DNA from: UBA11524 sp963642705
Lineage (GTDB): Bacteria > Bacillota > Clostridia > Christensenellales > Aristaeellaceae
DNA length: 64,000 nt
Assembly: GCA_963642705.1 (NCBI GenBank)
Contig: CAVIHU010000003.1
Location: forward strand, 1-64,000
Reading direction: 5' to 3'
Position 1 is the first letter of the stretch; each line of letters begins with the position of its first letter. Positions 16,817 through 25,255 of the stretch are shown here, one piece after another. The notes under the pieces were generated by a model. That model was not told the DNA's origin. It saw only the letters and a program-made list of their open reading frames with translations, and searched no databases. Position numbers and translations under genes: made by a program.

Positions 16817-18201
16817 GCCTGTTCGCCTCCCTTTCCGGACAGCGGCAGATGAACGGTGAAGGTGGAGCCGTGCCCGACCGATGAGGAAACCTCGACCGTG
16901 CCGCCGTGCAGCGCGACCATCTGCCGGACGATGGACAGCCCGAGACCGGTTCCGCCTGTTTCGCGCGAACGTGCCTTGTCGACACGGTAGAAGCGATCGA
17001 AAATGTGCTTCTGGTCTTCGGGCGGGATGCCGATGCCGTCATCCTGCACGGTGAAAACCGCCTGATCGCCGTCCCTGCGGAGCGTTACAGAGATGTGACC
17101 GCCTTTGGGGGTGTACTTGACGGCGTTGTCGGTCAGGTTATAGAGCGCCTGCGCCAGCTTGCTGCGGTCGCCAAGCAGCTCGATGTCCGGCGCGATGTCA
17201 GCCGTCAGCGCCTGCGATTTCTGCGATGCATTCATGCGCAGGGTGTGCACGGTTTCTTCAGCCAGCGCGGACACGTCAAAGCGCTCCGCATGCAGGGGTT
17301 CGCCCTGACTGTCCTCGCGCGTGAGCGTCAGCAGGTCGGTGATGATGGTGTTCAGCCGGTCGATTTCATGGTTGATGTCCTGCATGAACTCTGCACGAAG
17401 CTCTTCCGGCATGTCCGGCTGGTAAATCATGCTTTCCAGCAGCACCTTCATGGTTGCAAGCGGCGTTTTCAGCTCATGCGATGCATCGGAAACGAACTGG
17501 CTGCGGCTGGCGTCGAGATGCTCGAGCTGCTCTGCCATGGCGTTGTAGCTGTCTGCCAGCTCGCGGAGCTCGCCCGATGTGCGGACGCTGACACGCGCGC
17601 TCAAATCGCCGCCTCCCATGCGGCGGATGGTCGCCGTCAGCGCCTTGACAGGACGCGTCAGCCTGCCGGACAGCACAAGGGCCGCTGCCATGGCGCATGC
17701 TGCCGTCACAATAAAAATTGCTAGCATCTGGTGCGTGACAGCTTCAAGCGCCGTTTGCAGCTCATCCACGGGCAGCGAAAGCACGAGCGCCCCCAGCCGA
17801 TTTTCGTTCCACACCATGACGGCTGCGGCAATGACGATGTACGAATCCTCCGTGCGGTGGAGGCCGAACGCGGAGCTTTCGCCGTGCACAAGCACCGCAA
17901 CCGTTTCCGGCAGACTCAGCCGCAGACCGCTCTTTTCGCCGAACGTGTCCAGCTGCACCTTGCCGTCTGCATCGATGGCGAGCAGACGCCCGCCAAGCTC
18001 GCCGGATTGCGCCCTGAGCAGATCGGAAAGGCTGTCCGTTTGTGCGGAGGCAAAAAAAGGCGCAGCCGACGAGGCCAGCTGCTCAAGCGAGCGTGTGGCC
18101 TGACGGGTGCGCTGTTCAAACAGGGTATTGCTGACAAGCTGAATCATGATGGAAGCCATCACGGCAAACGATGCGCCGATGACGAGCAGAAACGTCAGCA
18201 T
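16813..18201 (-). CDS. membrane sensor histidine kinase
   Basis: Sensor of the two-component system. The first in-frame ATG is 18201, 56 nt after the regulator stop, with GGAAG upstream; a non-ATG start up to 25 codons earlier is possible and would add a short cytoplasmic tail. From ATG it has 462 residues: a transmembrane helix at 1-24, an extracellular sensor domain (about 25-165), a second helix (about 170-190) and HAMP (about 190-245). The HisKA box ASHELKTPL has His at about 243. The HATPase domain shows NLTDNAVKYT, DDGIGIPPED and GGTGLGLSI. The domain layout is like WalK/PhoR-type kinases. It acts on the regulator encoded just upstream. Confidence 0.9.
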   Translation of the reverse strand: MLTFLLVIGASFAVMASIMIQLVSNTLFEQRTRQATRSLEQLASSAAPFFASAQTDSLSDLLRAQSGELGGRLLAIDADGKVQLDTFGEKSGLRLSLPETVAVLVHGESSAFGLHRTEDSYIVIAAAVMVWNENRLGALVLSLPVDELQTALEAVTHQMLAIFIVTAACAMAAALVLSGRLTRPVKALTATIRRMGGGDLSARVSVRTSGELRELADSYNAMAEQLEHLDASRSQFVSDASHELKTPLATMKVLLESMIYQPDMPEELRAEFMQDINHEIDRLNTIITDLLTLTREDSQGEPLHAERFDVSALAEETVHTLRMNASQKSQALTADIAPDIELLGDRSKLAQALYNLTDNAVKYTPKGGHISVTLRRDGDQAVFTVQDDGIGIPPEDQKHIFDRFYRVDKARSRETGGTGLGLSIVRQMVALHGGTVEVSSSVGHGSTFTVHLPLSGKGGEQA

Positions 18202-18256
18202 CAGCTTCCAGCGGAGTGAAGATGCGCCGCGGCGGAGCGATGCGAATAAATGGCGG

Positions 18257-18949
18257 TCAGTCCTTGTCGGTGAAATAGTAACCCACCTTCCATTTCGTGA
18301 AGATGAATTCCGGCTCATCCGGATTGCGTTCGATTTTTTCGCGCAGGCGGCGGATATGCACGTCAACGGTGCGGGCATCGCCGGCGTAATCATCCTGCTT
18401 CCAGACGGCATCAAGCATTTCCCGCCGGGAGAACGGACGTCCGCGATTTGTGATAAAGAGCTGCAGCAGGTCAAACTCCTTGGCGGTCAGGCGAAGCTCA
18501 TTGCCGCCTAAGGTGACGGTGCGCTTGAGCAGGTTGACCTCCATGTCATGCACACGGATGATTTTCTGCGCCTGCACCGGCTGACTGCCGGCACGGCGGA
18601 GCACCGAGCGGATGCGCGCACGCACCTCCAGAATATTGAACGGCTTTGTCATGTAGTCATCCGCGCCGTACTCCAGACCGAGAATCTTGTCCATGTCCTC
18701 GCCCTTGGCGGTCAGCATGATAATCGGAACATCGGAGCTTTCACGGATGCGCTGGCAGACGCTCAGCCCGTCAATCTTCGGCAGCATCACGTCCAGCAGC
18801 ACCAAATCATAGCTGTTTTCGCGGAAAAGGTCGAGCGCCTCCTGACCGTCTACGGCGGTATCGGTTTCGTAGCCGTCCTGTTCGAGCGTATACGTCAGCC
18901 CCTTGAGCATCAGCGGCTCGTCGTCAACCAGCAAAATTCGCTTTCCCAT
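18257..18949 (-). CDS. OmpR/PhoB-family response regulator
   Basis: DNA-binding partner of the kinase. ATG 18949 is chosen because GAGGTGG lies 7 nt upstream and the protein then starts MGKRILLVDDEP, a standard receiver start. Of 230 residues the receiver domain has D9/D10, phospho-acceptor D53 (LLDVMLP), T in MLTAKG and K in MTKPF. A winged-helix DNA-binding domain follows (about 130-228), with RPFSRREMLDAVW and VDVHIRRLREKI. First gene of the minus-strand operon; promoter at 18993-19021. Confidence 0.93.
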   Translation of the reverse strand: MGKRILLVDDEPLMLKGLTYTLEQDGYETDTAVDGQEALDLFRENSYDLVLLDVMLPKIDGLSVCQRIRESSDVPIIMLTAKGEDMDKILGLEYGADDYMTKPFNILEVRARIRSVLRRAGSQPVQAQKIIRVHDMEVNLLKRTVTLGGNELRLTAKEFDLLQLFITNRGRPFSRREMLDAVWKQDDYAGDARTVDVHIRRLREKIERNPDEPEFIFTKWKVGYYFTDKD

Positions 18950-18992
18950 CCCGGTCCACCTCAATCGCATTTGCCGGATTACGGCTGATTCT

Positions 18993-19021
18993 ATTTTACC
19001 GGAAAATATGAAAAAAATCAA
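18993..19021 (-). promoter_or_regulatory. promoter of the two-component/GerMN operon
   Basis: On the minus strand, TTGATT (19016-19021), 17 bp, TAAAAT (18993-18998), about 45 bp before the regulator start. Confidence 0.75.
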
Positions 19022-19170
19022 GTCGTTCCGACATCAAAGCGTCATAAATGCTTCATGAAAAAGCCACGAAAATTTCCTGAAGGCAATACTGCACATTCAT
19101 CGGCGCCGCCTCTGGACTCCGCAAGTGACTTCTCCATTGACCTGTTATGCGCTGTCTGTCGCACGTTCCC

Positions 19171-19199
19171 TTGCACATCAGCCCAAAACATGATATGAT
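19171..19199 (+). promoter_or_regulatory. promoter of the glycosyltransferase gene
   Basis: TTGCAC (19171-19176), 17 bp, TATGAT (19194-19199), 50 bp before the start at 19249. Confidence 0.65.
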
Positions 19200-19248
19200 A
19201 AAGCATGAGAATCTTCGTGAATTACGCTGAAGGGAGTGACGCGAAGGA

Positions 19249-21420
19249 ATGAAGCCTATTCGTGTGCTGGTTGTCGGCATGACTGCGACCGATGGCGGCA
19301 TTGAACATTTTCTGATGGCCTACTGCAGGCAGATGAGCAAACAGAATATCCGGTTTGATTTTCTCTGCCGCGATCAGACCATTGCCTGTCAGGCGGAGGT
19401 CGAAAAAATCGGCAGGGTATACAGCGTGACGCGGAGAAATGTCAACGCGACGCGCTATTATCGAGAAATGAACGATTTTTTTGCAGCACACGGCAAGGAA
19501 TACGATGTCATATGGGATAATGAGGATGTTTTTGATGACATCACGCCGCTGCAGAAGGCGGCGGAAATCGGCATTCCTGTCCGCATTGCGCATTGCCATA
19601 ATCCGCAGAACGCCGACCGCTCCGCAGCCGGGCGTGCGCAGGGGCTGCTGCACCGCATCAATCATCATGTGCTCAGCCGCTATGCGACCGTTCTGTGGGC
19701 AAGCTCGGAGGAGTGTGCACGTTGGGCGTGCCCGGCGCTTGACATGCCGTGGGCGGTTATCCCGAATGCCATCGATGTTCGGAAATTCCGCTTTTCCCAG
19801 CAGATTCGGCGCGAGGTGCGCGAGGAGTACGATTTGACAGACTGCCTCGTCGTCGGGTATGTCGGTCGGCTGGAGTATCAGAAGAATCTATCGTTCCTGC
19901 TCGATTCGTTCCGGCATTTGCATGAGCGTGAGCCGAGGACGCGTCTTGTCATGGTGGGAGACGGGGAAGAGCTGACAAAGCTGGAGGCAAGGGCGGTCAC
20001 GCTGGGCATCGAGAACGCGGTGCTGTTTCTTGGTATGCGCGAGGACGTTGACCGGCTGCTGCAGGCGTTTGATCTCTTTGCGCTGCCGTCGCACTTTGAG
20101 GGTTTCGGTATGACGGTGATGGAGGCGCAGGCGACCGGTCTGCCGTGCCTGCTGTCAACGAATGTTCCGCAGGCAACGAAGCTGACGAAGGGCGTCAGGT
20201 TCCTCAAGGCGGAGGATCCTGCCATCTGGGCGGAGGAAATGCTGAATATGCTCGAGAGCCGCATGCCGAGGCGCGACGAATCCGAAGCGCTGTCGGATGC
20301 AGGCTGCGACATTGCGCAGTCATCCGCGCGTGTGGCGGAGCGCCTTCGTTTGCTGACGGACAACCGCCGTTACCGCCGTCGGTTCCTGATGACGGCAAAG
20401 CCGCCTGTGCAGGAGGCTCCGGCTGGCGGCAAGGTTCGCAGTGATGTCGAGCAGATTGCACGCGATATGTGCTACGCGGTGCTGCCGATGAAGGCGGAGG
20501 AGAACGGGCGCAGGCTTCCGAAGCGTTTCCGAACGCAGATGCAGGTGTTGGGCGACTGGCTGCGTGCGCTGTGCTGGCTGCGCAAGGGCGACCTGCTTGT
20601 GATGCAGTATCCGTATCTGCCGGCACGGCACTATCGCCTTGCACGCTTTTCGCTGCGTATGCTGCGCTGCAAGGGCGTCACGACAGCGGCAATGGTGCAT
20701 GATCTGCCCTCGCTGCAGCGGCTGGAGGACATGAATGCGAGGGCTTGCGACCAGCTGCTTCTGCCGTGCTTTGACGCGCTGATTGTGCCGAGCGAGCGGA
20801 TGGAAATGTACCTGCGTGCGCAGGGGATGACGATGCCGATGCATGTGATGGACTGCTTCGATTACGTGAAGGACGGTCCGCTGCCCGTGCGCAGGAAGAG
20901 CCGCAAGCTTTGCCTTGCCGGCAACCTGTCTGCGGAAAAGAGCGGATATTTGAAGGGCATCGGCAAAATTCCGATGGAGTGGCAGCTTTACGGCACCAGC
21001 TGGACGGGCAAGAGCTCGAGTCGACTTGCCTATCATGGCGCAATCGATGCGAATGCCGCGCCCGATGAGATGGAAGGCGCGTACGGCATCGTCTGGGATG
21101 GCAGCGAAACCGACCGTGTGAACGGTGCTGCCGGCGTATATCAGCTGCTTGGCAAGCCGCGCAGCCTCAGCGCGTACCTTGCGGCAGGTATGCCGGTCAT
21201 CATCTGGCGCCATGCCGCGGCGGCGCCGTTTGTCCGTCAGCACGGGCTTGGACTGCTGGTGGACAGCCTGCGCGAGATTCCGGATCAGGTGCGCCTGCTC
21301 ACCGAGGCGGATTACGACCATCTGGCGGAAAATGCGCGCATCACGGGCATGCAGCTCCGCAAGGGCGAAAACACGCGCCAGGCGCTGCAGTTCTTAGAGG
21401 CACTGAATCAGCAGACATGA
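19249..21420 (+). CDS. two-domain glycosyltransferase (GT4 + second GT-B domain)
   Basis: A 723-residue protein, twice the usual length. Residues about 1-375 form a GT4-type transferase: N-terminal GGIEHFL, VGYVGRLEYQKN, LFLGMREDV and the donor-site EGFGMTVMEAQ. Residues about 400-720 resemble the sugar-nucleotide transferases related to beta-1,6-galactofuranosyltransferases: MQYPYLPA, VHDLPSLQR, then WDGSETD and LSAYLAAGMPVIIWRHAA. No signal peptide or membrane helix is seen, so it acts in the cytoplasm. A bifunctional enzyme that adds two successive sugars to a surface polymer is likely (inference). No other polysaccharide genes surround it. Shine–Dalgarno AAGGGAG lies somewhat far from the ATG. 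Confidence 0.82.
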   Translation: MKPIRVLVVGMTATDGGIEHFLMAYCRQMSKQNIRFDFLCRDQTIACQAEVEKIGRVYSVTRRNVNATRYYREMNDFFAAHGKEYDVIWDNEDVFDDITPLQKAAEIGIPVRIAHCHNPQNADRSAAGRAQGLLHRINHHVLSRYATVLWASSEECARWACPALDMPWAVIPNAIDVRKFRFSQQIRREVREEYDLTDCLVVGYVGRLEYQKNLSFLLDSFRHLHEREPRTRLVMVGDGEELTKLEARAVTLGIENAVLFLGMREDVDRLLQAFDLFALPSHFEGFGMTVMEAQATGLPCLLSTNVPQATKLTKGVRFLKAEDPAIWAEEMLNMLESRMPRRDESEALSDAGCDIAQSSARVAERLRLLTDNRRYRRRFLMTAKPPVQEAPAGGKVRSDVEQIARDMCYAVLPMKAEENGRRLPKRFRTQMQVLGDWLRALCWLRKGDLLVMQYPYLPARHYRLARFSLRMLRCKGVTTAAMVHDLPSLQRLEDMNARACDQLLLPCFDALIVPSERMEMYLRAQGMTMPMHVMDCFDYVKDGPLPVRRKSRKLCLAGNLSAEKSGYLKGIGKIPMEWQLYGTSWTGKSSSRLAYHGAIDANAAPDEMEGAYGIVWDGSETDRVNGAAGVYQLLGKPRSLSAYLAAGMPVIIWRHAAAAPFVRQHGLGLLVDSLREIPDQVRLLTEADYDHLAENARITGMQLRKGENTRQALQFLEALNQQT

Positions 21421-21435
21421 GCGAAAACGTTTCGC
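21421..21435. promoter_or_regulatory. LacI-type operator, upstream copy
   Basis: GCGAAAACGTTTCGC, a near-palindrome with a central CG as in LacI/GalR operators, directly after the glycosyltransferase stop codon and about 50 bp upstream of the lacI-type promoter. Confidence 0.6.
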
Positions 21436-21483
21436 AAGCATGGCAAATTCGGATAATTCGGTCACAAAAAAGGACAAAATCGC

Positions 21484-21512
21484 TTGATTTTTTACGAAAA
21501 ATAGGCTATACT
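21484..21512 (+). promoter_or_regulatory. promoter of the LacI-family regulator gene
   Basis: TTGATT (21484-21489), 17 bp, TATACT (21507-21512). A LacI-type operator lies just downstream. Confidence 0.8.
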
Positions 21513-21523
21513 ATACAGGAACG

Positions 21524-21533
21524 AAACCGGTTT
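21524..21533. promoter_or_regulatory. LacI-type operator, downstream copy
   Basis: AAACCGGTTT, a perfect palindrome with central CG, at about +5 to +15 of the regulator's own transcript. This position predicts autorepression. Confidence 0.65.
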
Positions 21534-21568
21534 AGCAAAAACAGCCAAGGCGAGGGGAGGCTGATGCA

Positions 21569-22588
21569 GTGGCTGTAACAATCAAGGACGTTTCTGCAAA
21601 ATGTGGTCTGTCGATTTCGACGGTCAGCAAGGCATTCAACAATTACGCGGATATCAGCGCGGAGACCCGTGAACTTGTGCAGCGCACCGCACGTGAAATC
21701 GGCTATTATCCTAACGCCATCGCGCGAACGCTCAAGACGAACCGCTCCTATAACCTCGGCGTACTCTTCCAGGAGGAAAGCGGAACGGGTCTGACTCACA
21801 GCTTCTTCGCTTCCGTGCTGGATTCATTTAAGTCGGAAGGCGAGCGGCGCGGTTATGACATCACGTTCATCAACCACCATATCGGCTGGACGGGCATGAC
21901 GTACCTGGAGCATTGCCGCTACCGCAATCTCGACGGCGTGTGCGTTGTCTGCGCGAATTTCTACGCACCGGAGGTCATCGAGCTTGTGGACAGCGACATT
22001 CCTGCCGTGACCATCGACCACAGCTTCAATAACCGCTCGTGCGTCCTTTCCGACAACATCAACGGCGTGAAGATGCTTGTCGCGAACGCCGTCTCGAAGG
22101 GGCACCGACGCATTGCCTATGTGCACGGCAAGCGCTCGTCCGTCACGGAAAACCGCGTCACCGGCTTTTACCGTGCGATGCAGGAGCACAACATCGAGGT
22201 CGATCCCGATTACGTTGTCGAAAGCGTGTACGACAATCCGACGGCAGGGATGCAGGCGGTTTTGAACCTCATGCACCTGCAAAAGCCGCCGACGTGCATC
22301 CTGATGCCGGACGACCAGTCCTCGCTCGGCGCGCTGCAGGCGGCGAAAATGCTCGGATTGCACGTGCCGGATGACTTGTCCATCGCGGGCTATGACGGCA
22401 TTCGTCTGACGCAGCTGCTTCAGCCGAGGCTGACGACGATTGAGCAGGACACGAAGCGCATCGGCGCACAGGCGGCGGAATTCCTGATTGACCGCATCGA
22501 AAACCCGCGTACCGCCGGCAGCGAAACGGCAGTCATTCCGGTCAAGCTGATCGAAGGCGAGTCGCTTGGGGTATGCAAGGAAAAATAA
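21569..22588 (+). CDS. LacI/GalR-family transcriptional regulator
   Basis: A 339-residue regulator. The start is GTG 21569 with GGGGAGG 8 nt upstream. The N-terminal LacI-type helix-turn-helix is typical: VTIKDVSAKCGLSISTVSKA, then YYPNAIARTLK for the hinge helix. The periplasmic-binding-protein-like effector domain follows (about 62-339), with MPDDQSSLGAL, GYDGIRLTQLL and PRLTTIEQD. The effector is probably a sugar but cannot be inferred. Two operator-like palindromes flank its promoter. No sugar catabolic or transport genes adjoin it, so its targets are elsewhere or it is mainly self-regulated. It ends with an intrinsic terminator. Confidence 0.93.
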   Translation: MAVTIKDVSAKCGLSISTVSKAFNNYADISAETRELVQRTAREIGYYPNAIARTLKTNRSYNLGVLFQEESGTGLTHSFFASVLDSFKSEGERRGYDITFINHHIGWTGMTYLEHCRYRNLDGVCVVCANFYAPEVIELVDSDIPAVTIDHSFNNRSCVLSDNINGVKMLVANAVSKGHRRIAYVHGKRSSVTENRVTGFYRAMQEHNIEVDPDYVVESVYDNPTAGMQAVLNLMHLQKPPTCILMPDDQSSLGALQAAKMLGLHVPDDLSIAGYDGIRLTQLLQPRLTTIEQDTKRIGAQAAEFLIDRIENPRTAGSETAVIPVKLIEGESLGVCKEK

Positions 22589-22592
22589 AAAA

Positions 22593-22637
22593 GTCGTGAA
22601 GGGAAATGCTGTGATATGCTCCTTCACGGCTTTTTTT
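22593..22637 (+). terminator. intrinsic terminator after the LacI-type gene
   Basis: GTCGTGAAGG (22593-22602) pairs with CCTTCACGGC (22621-22630), followed by seven Ts. Confidence 0.88.
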
Positions 22638-22863
22638 GATGGCGATCCGAATGGAAAAACCAGCACAATCAGATGCTTGTGCATGTTGAAAAGATGGCAG
22701 CGTAATAAACCTTTATTTCGCCGGTCTGCACCTTGCAGAAATCTCGATTTGCGTCCGGTAAACCTTCGATTTCCGCAGTCGTATCCGGCATAAAATTCAT
22801 GATTCATCGTACCATCTCATTTGTGCGGCATGCCTTAATAAAAAGATATGCTGCTTTTCTTTT

Positions 22864-23805
22864 TTACCGATTCACCACATTAACCGGCTTGCCGTTCAGA
22901 AACTGCCGGACGTTGTCGACTGCCGTGTCCATCAGCCGCTGACGCGCCTCGTGGCTTGCCCATGCGATGTGCGGTGTGATGAGCATGTTGTCCAGCCCGA
23001 GCAGCGGATTGTCCGCACGAATCGGCTCGGTGGACACGACATCCGATGCGGCGGCGTACACCTTGCCGGATACGAGCGCCTCTCGCAGGTCAGCCTCGTT
23101 AATCAGTCCGCCGCGTGCCGTATTGAGCAGGATGACGCCGTTTTTCATCTTTGCGATGGCGGCTTTGTCAATCATGCCGGCATTTTCCGCCGTCAGCGGA
23201 CAATGGAGCGAAACAATGTCGCTGCGCGCGTACAGCTCATCGAGCGTGACAGCACCTTCGCCGGAACCATGCCGGCTGTAGTGGATGACATTCATGCCGA
23301 AGGCGCGCGCGAGCTTCGCGGTTGCCTGCCCAATCCGACCGTAGCCGATGATGCCGAACGTCTTGCCTGCAAGCTCCATCAGCGGATAATCCCAGAAGGC
23401 GAAATCGCGGCAGGCTGTCCAACGTCCCTGCTGCACGGCATCGTTATGATGACCGATGCGGTGGCAGATTTCGAGCAGCTGTGCCATAACGAACTGTGCG
23501 ACCGCTTGCGTGCCGTAGGTGGGGACGTTCGTGAGGAGGATGCCCTTTTCCCTGGCGGCGGCGCCGTCGACCACATTATAGCCGGTTGCCAGCACGCCGA
23601 TATAGCGCAGATTCGGGCACGCGTCCATTGTCTGACGGGTGATGGGCGTTTTATTTGTCAGGATGATGGACGCATCGCCGATGCGGGGAAGGATGTCCTC
23701 CGCCGCGGTGTAGTCATAGACTGTCAGATCGCCCAGCGTACCCAGCGCATCCCAGCTCAGGTCGCCGGGGTTTTCCACGGCACCGTCCAGTACAACGATT
23801 TTCAT
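22864..23805 (-). CDS. NAD(P)-dependent D-2-hydroxyacid dehydrogenase
   Basis: Reduces a 2-keto acid such as hydroxypyruvate or glyoxylate to the D-2-hydroxy acid, or the reverse. ATG 23805 has GGAGG 7 nt upstream; longer upstream frames are not supported. The 313 residues show the Rossmann motif GIIGYGRIGQA and the catalytic set of the family: Arg in NTARGGLINE, Glu in STEPI and His in ITPHIAWAS. The closest group is glycerate dehydrogenase/hydroxypyruvate reductase (inference from length and the FWDYPLMELAGKT block). It stands alone, convergent with the LacI-type gene. Confidence 0.9.
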   Translation of the reverse strand: MKIVVLDGAVENPGDLSWDALGTLGDLTVYDYTAAEDILPRIGDASIILTNKTPITRQTMDACPNLRYIGVLATGYNVVDGAAAREKGILLTNVPTYGTQAVAQFVMAQLLEICHRIGHHNDAVQQGRWTACRDFAFWDYPLMELAGKTFGIIGYGRIGQATAKLARAFGMNVIHYSRHGSGEGAVTLDELYARSDIVSLHCPLTAENAGMIDKAAIAKMKNGVILLNTARGGLINEADLREALVSGKVYAAASDVVSTEPIRADNPLLGLDNMLITPHIAWASHEARQRLMDTAVDNVRQFLNGKPVNVVNR

Positions 23806-24118
23806 GATGAAAGCCTCCTCGTCAGGTTGATTGATTGCATTATAGCGGAATGTGTCCCCAAATGCAAGCCTCTGGCGGTGAAACACGCGGTGGACTTCGT
23901 CTGATTTTTGCCCGAATTTCTTCGAAGGGCACTTTTCCGGGGAAGTGCATAGGCAAAACTGCACAATTCAGCGGCGTCACCGAATTGTGCGGTTTTCCAT
24001 ACAGCATTCGAAACGTCATTGAACGACGCGGTTATAGGGAACGGATGCTTTATTGTCTGTTTTGCCGGTTGATTTTATGATTTACGCGCAAAAATGTTGA
24101 TTTAGGCAATGAGAAGAT
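23806..24118. other. intergenic region between dehydrogenase and glycyl-radical remnant
   Basis: About 310 bp without a gene. It contains a hairpin at 23955-23996 (AAAACTGCACAATTC pairing with GAATTGTGCGGTTTT, one mismatch) that has an A run before and a T run after, so it could terminate in both directions. No remains of the missing N-terminal half of the glycyl-radical enzyme were recognised in it. Confidence 0.6.
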
Positions 24119-25243
24119 ATGTTTTCCATACTGTATGCTTTTTGCGTCAGCCATGAGGAGGCGGAGGATTACTGCTTCTTTGGCTGCGGCGAATATGTCT
24201 TGAATCACAGAAGCATGGGATCGCCCAATGGGATTATCAACCTGCTGAAGGCACTGGAAGTGACGCTTTTCAATGGCGTTGACCTTCACGACGGCAAGAA
24301 AATGGGCATGGCGCTTGGCAGCCTGACGGACTATCAGACGTTTGATGCATTATATGCAGCCTATCAGAAGCAGGTGACAAGCCAGTTTGAAATGCTGGCG
24401 CAGCTCGAACAGATGGAATACGATGAATGCGCCCGTGTCGGTGCGTTCCTGTATATCAGCATGCTGATGGATGACTGCCTTGAAAAAAACAGGAGCGTGT
24501 GCGGCGGCGGTGTGCGCTATTTGGGCGGAACACTGGAGACCTATGGCAATATCAACACGGTCAACAGCCTGTACGCTATCCGCAAGCTGGTGTATGAGGA
24601 GAAGAAAATTGCACCGCAGCGGCTGCTCGATGCACTCAGGGCTGATTTTCGCGGCTATGAGGCGGAACGGCAGATGCTCTGTCAGGCAGAGAAGTACGGC
24701 AACGATATTGCCGGTGTGGACACCCTTGCGCAGCAATTCCATGAATTTGTATGCAATACGGTGCGGAATCTCAAGTCCAGAACGCGACTGCATACCTACA
24801 TGATCGTCATCATCAACAATGAAGCAAACACGGTGCTGGGACGCTTCACGGGTGCATCTGCCGACGGACGCCTTGCGGGGACGCCCATGGCAAACGCCAA
24901 CAATCCTGCCGGCGGAACGGATCGCTGCGGATTGACGGCCATGCTGAATTCGCTGGTGAAGCTTCGCACGGATATCCATGCAGGCGCTGTGCAGAATATC
25001 ACCTTCTCAAAGGATCTGTTTGTAGACAATCGGCTGGCAGCGAAAGGGCTGCTGGCAGCGTATTTCGGTTGCGGCGGTCAGCAGGCGATGATCAACGTCC
25101 TTCGCCGCGGCGACCTGGAGGATGCCATCGCCCATCCGGAAAATCATCAGAGCCTGATGGTGCGCGTCGGCGGATTTTCGGCACGCTTCGTTACGCTGGC
25201 GCCGGATGTCCAGCGGGAAATTGCATCGCGGACGCTGTACTGA
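24119..25243 (+). pseudogene. C-terminal half of a PFL-like glycyl-radical enzyme
   Basis: The 374-residue frame matches only the C-terminal half of glycyl-radical enzymes (normally about 750-850 residues). The thiyl-radical loop is present at the very start (FFGCGEY, C23), then GSPNGIINLLKALE. The radical-glycine loop is present near the end (RVGGFSARF, G352). The upstream half of the barrel is missing, the space before it is intergenic, and stops precede the ATG in frame. No activase gene is near. It is most likely a truncated remnant. Both catalytic loops are intact and a weak ribosome-binding site (GAGAAG) exists, so residual expression cannot be excluded. The MATE gene follows after 12 nt. 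Confidence 0.78.
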
Positions 25244-25255
25244 GGAGGAAAATCA

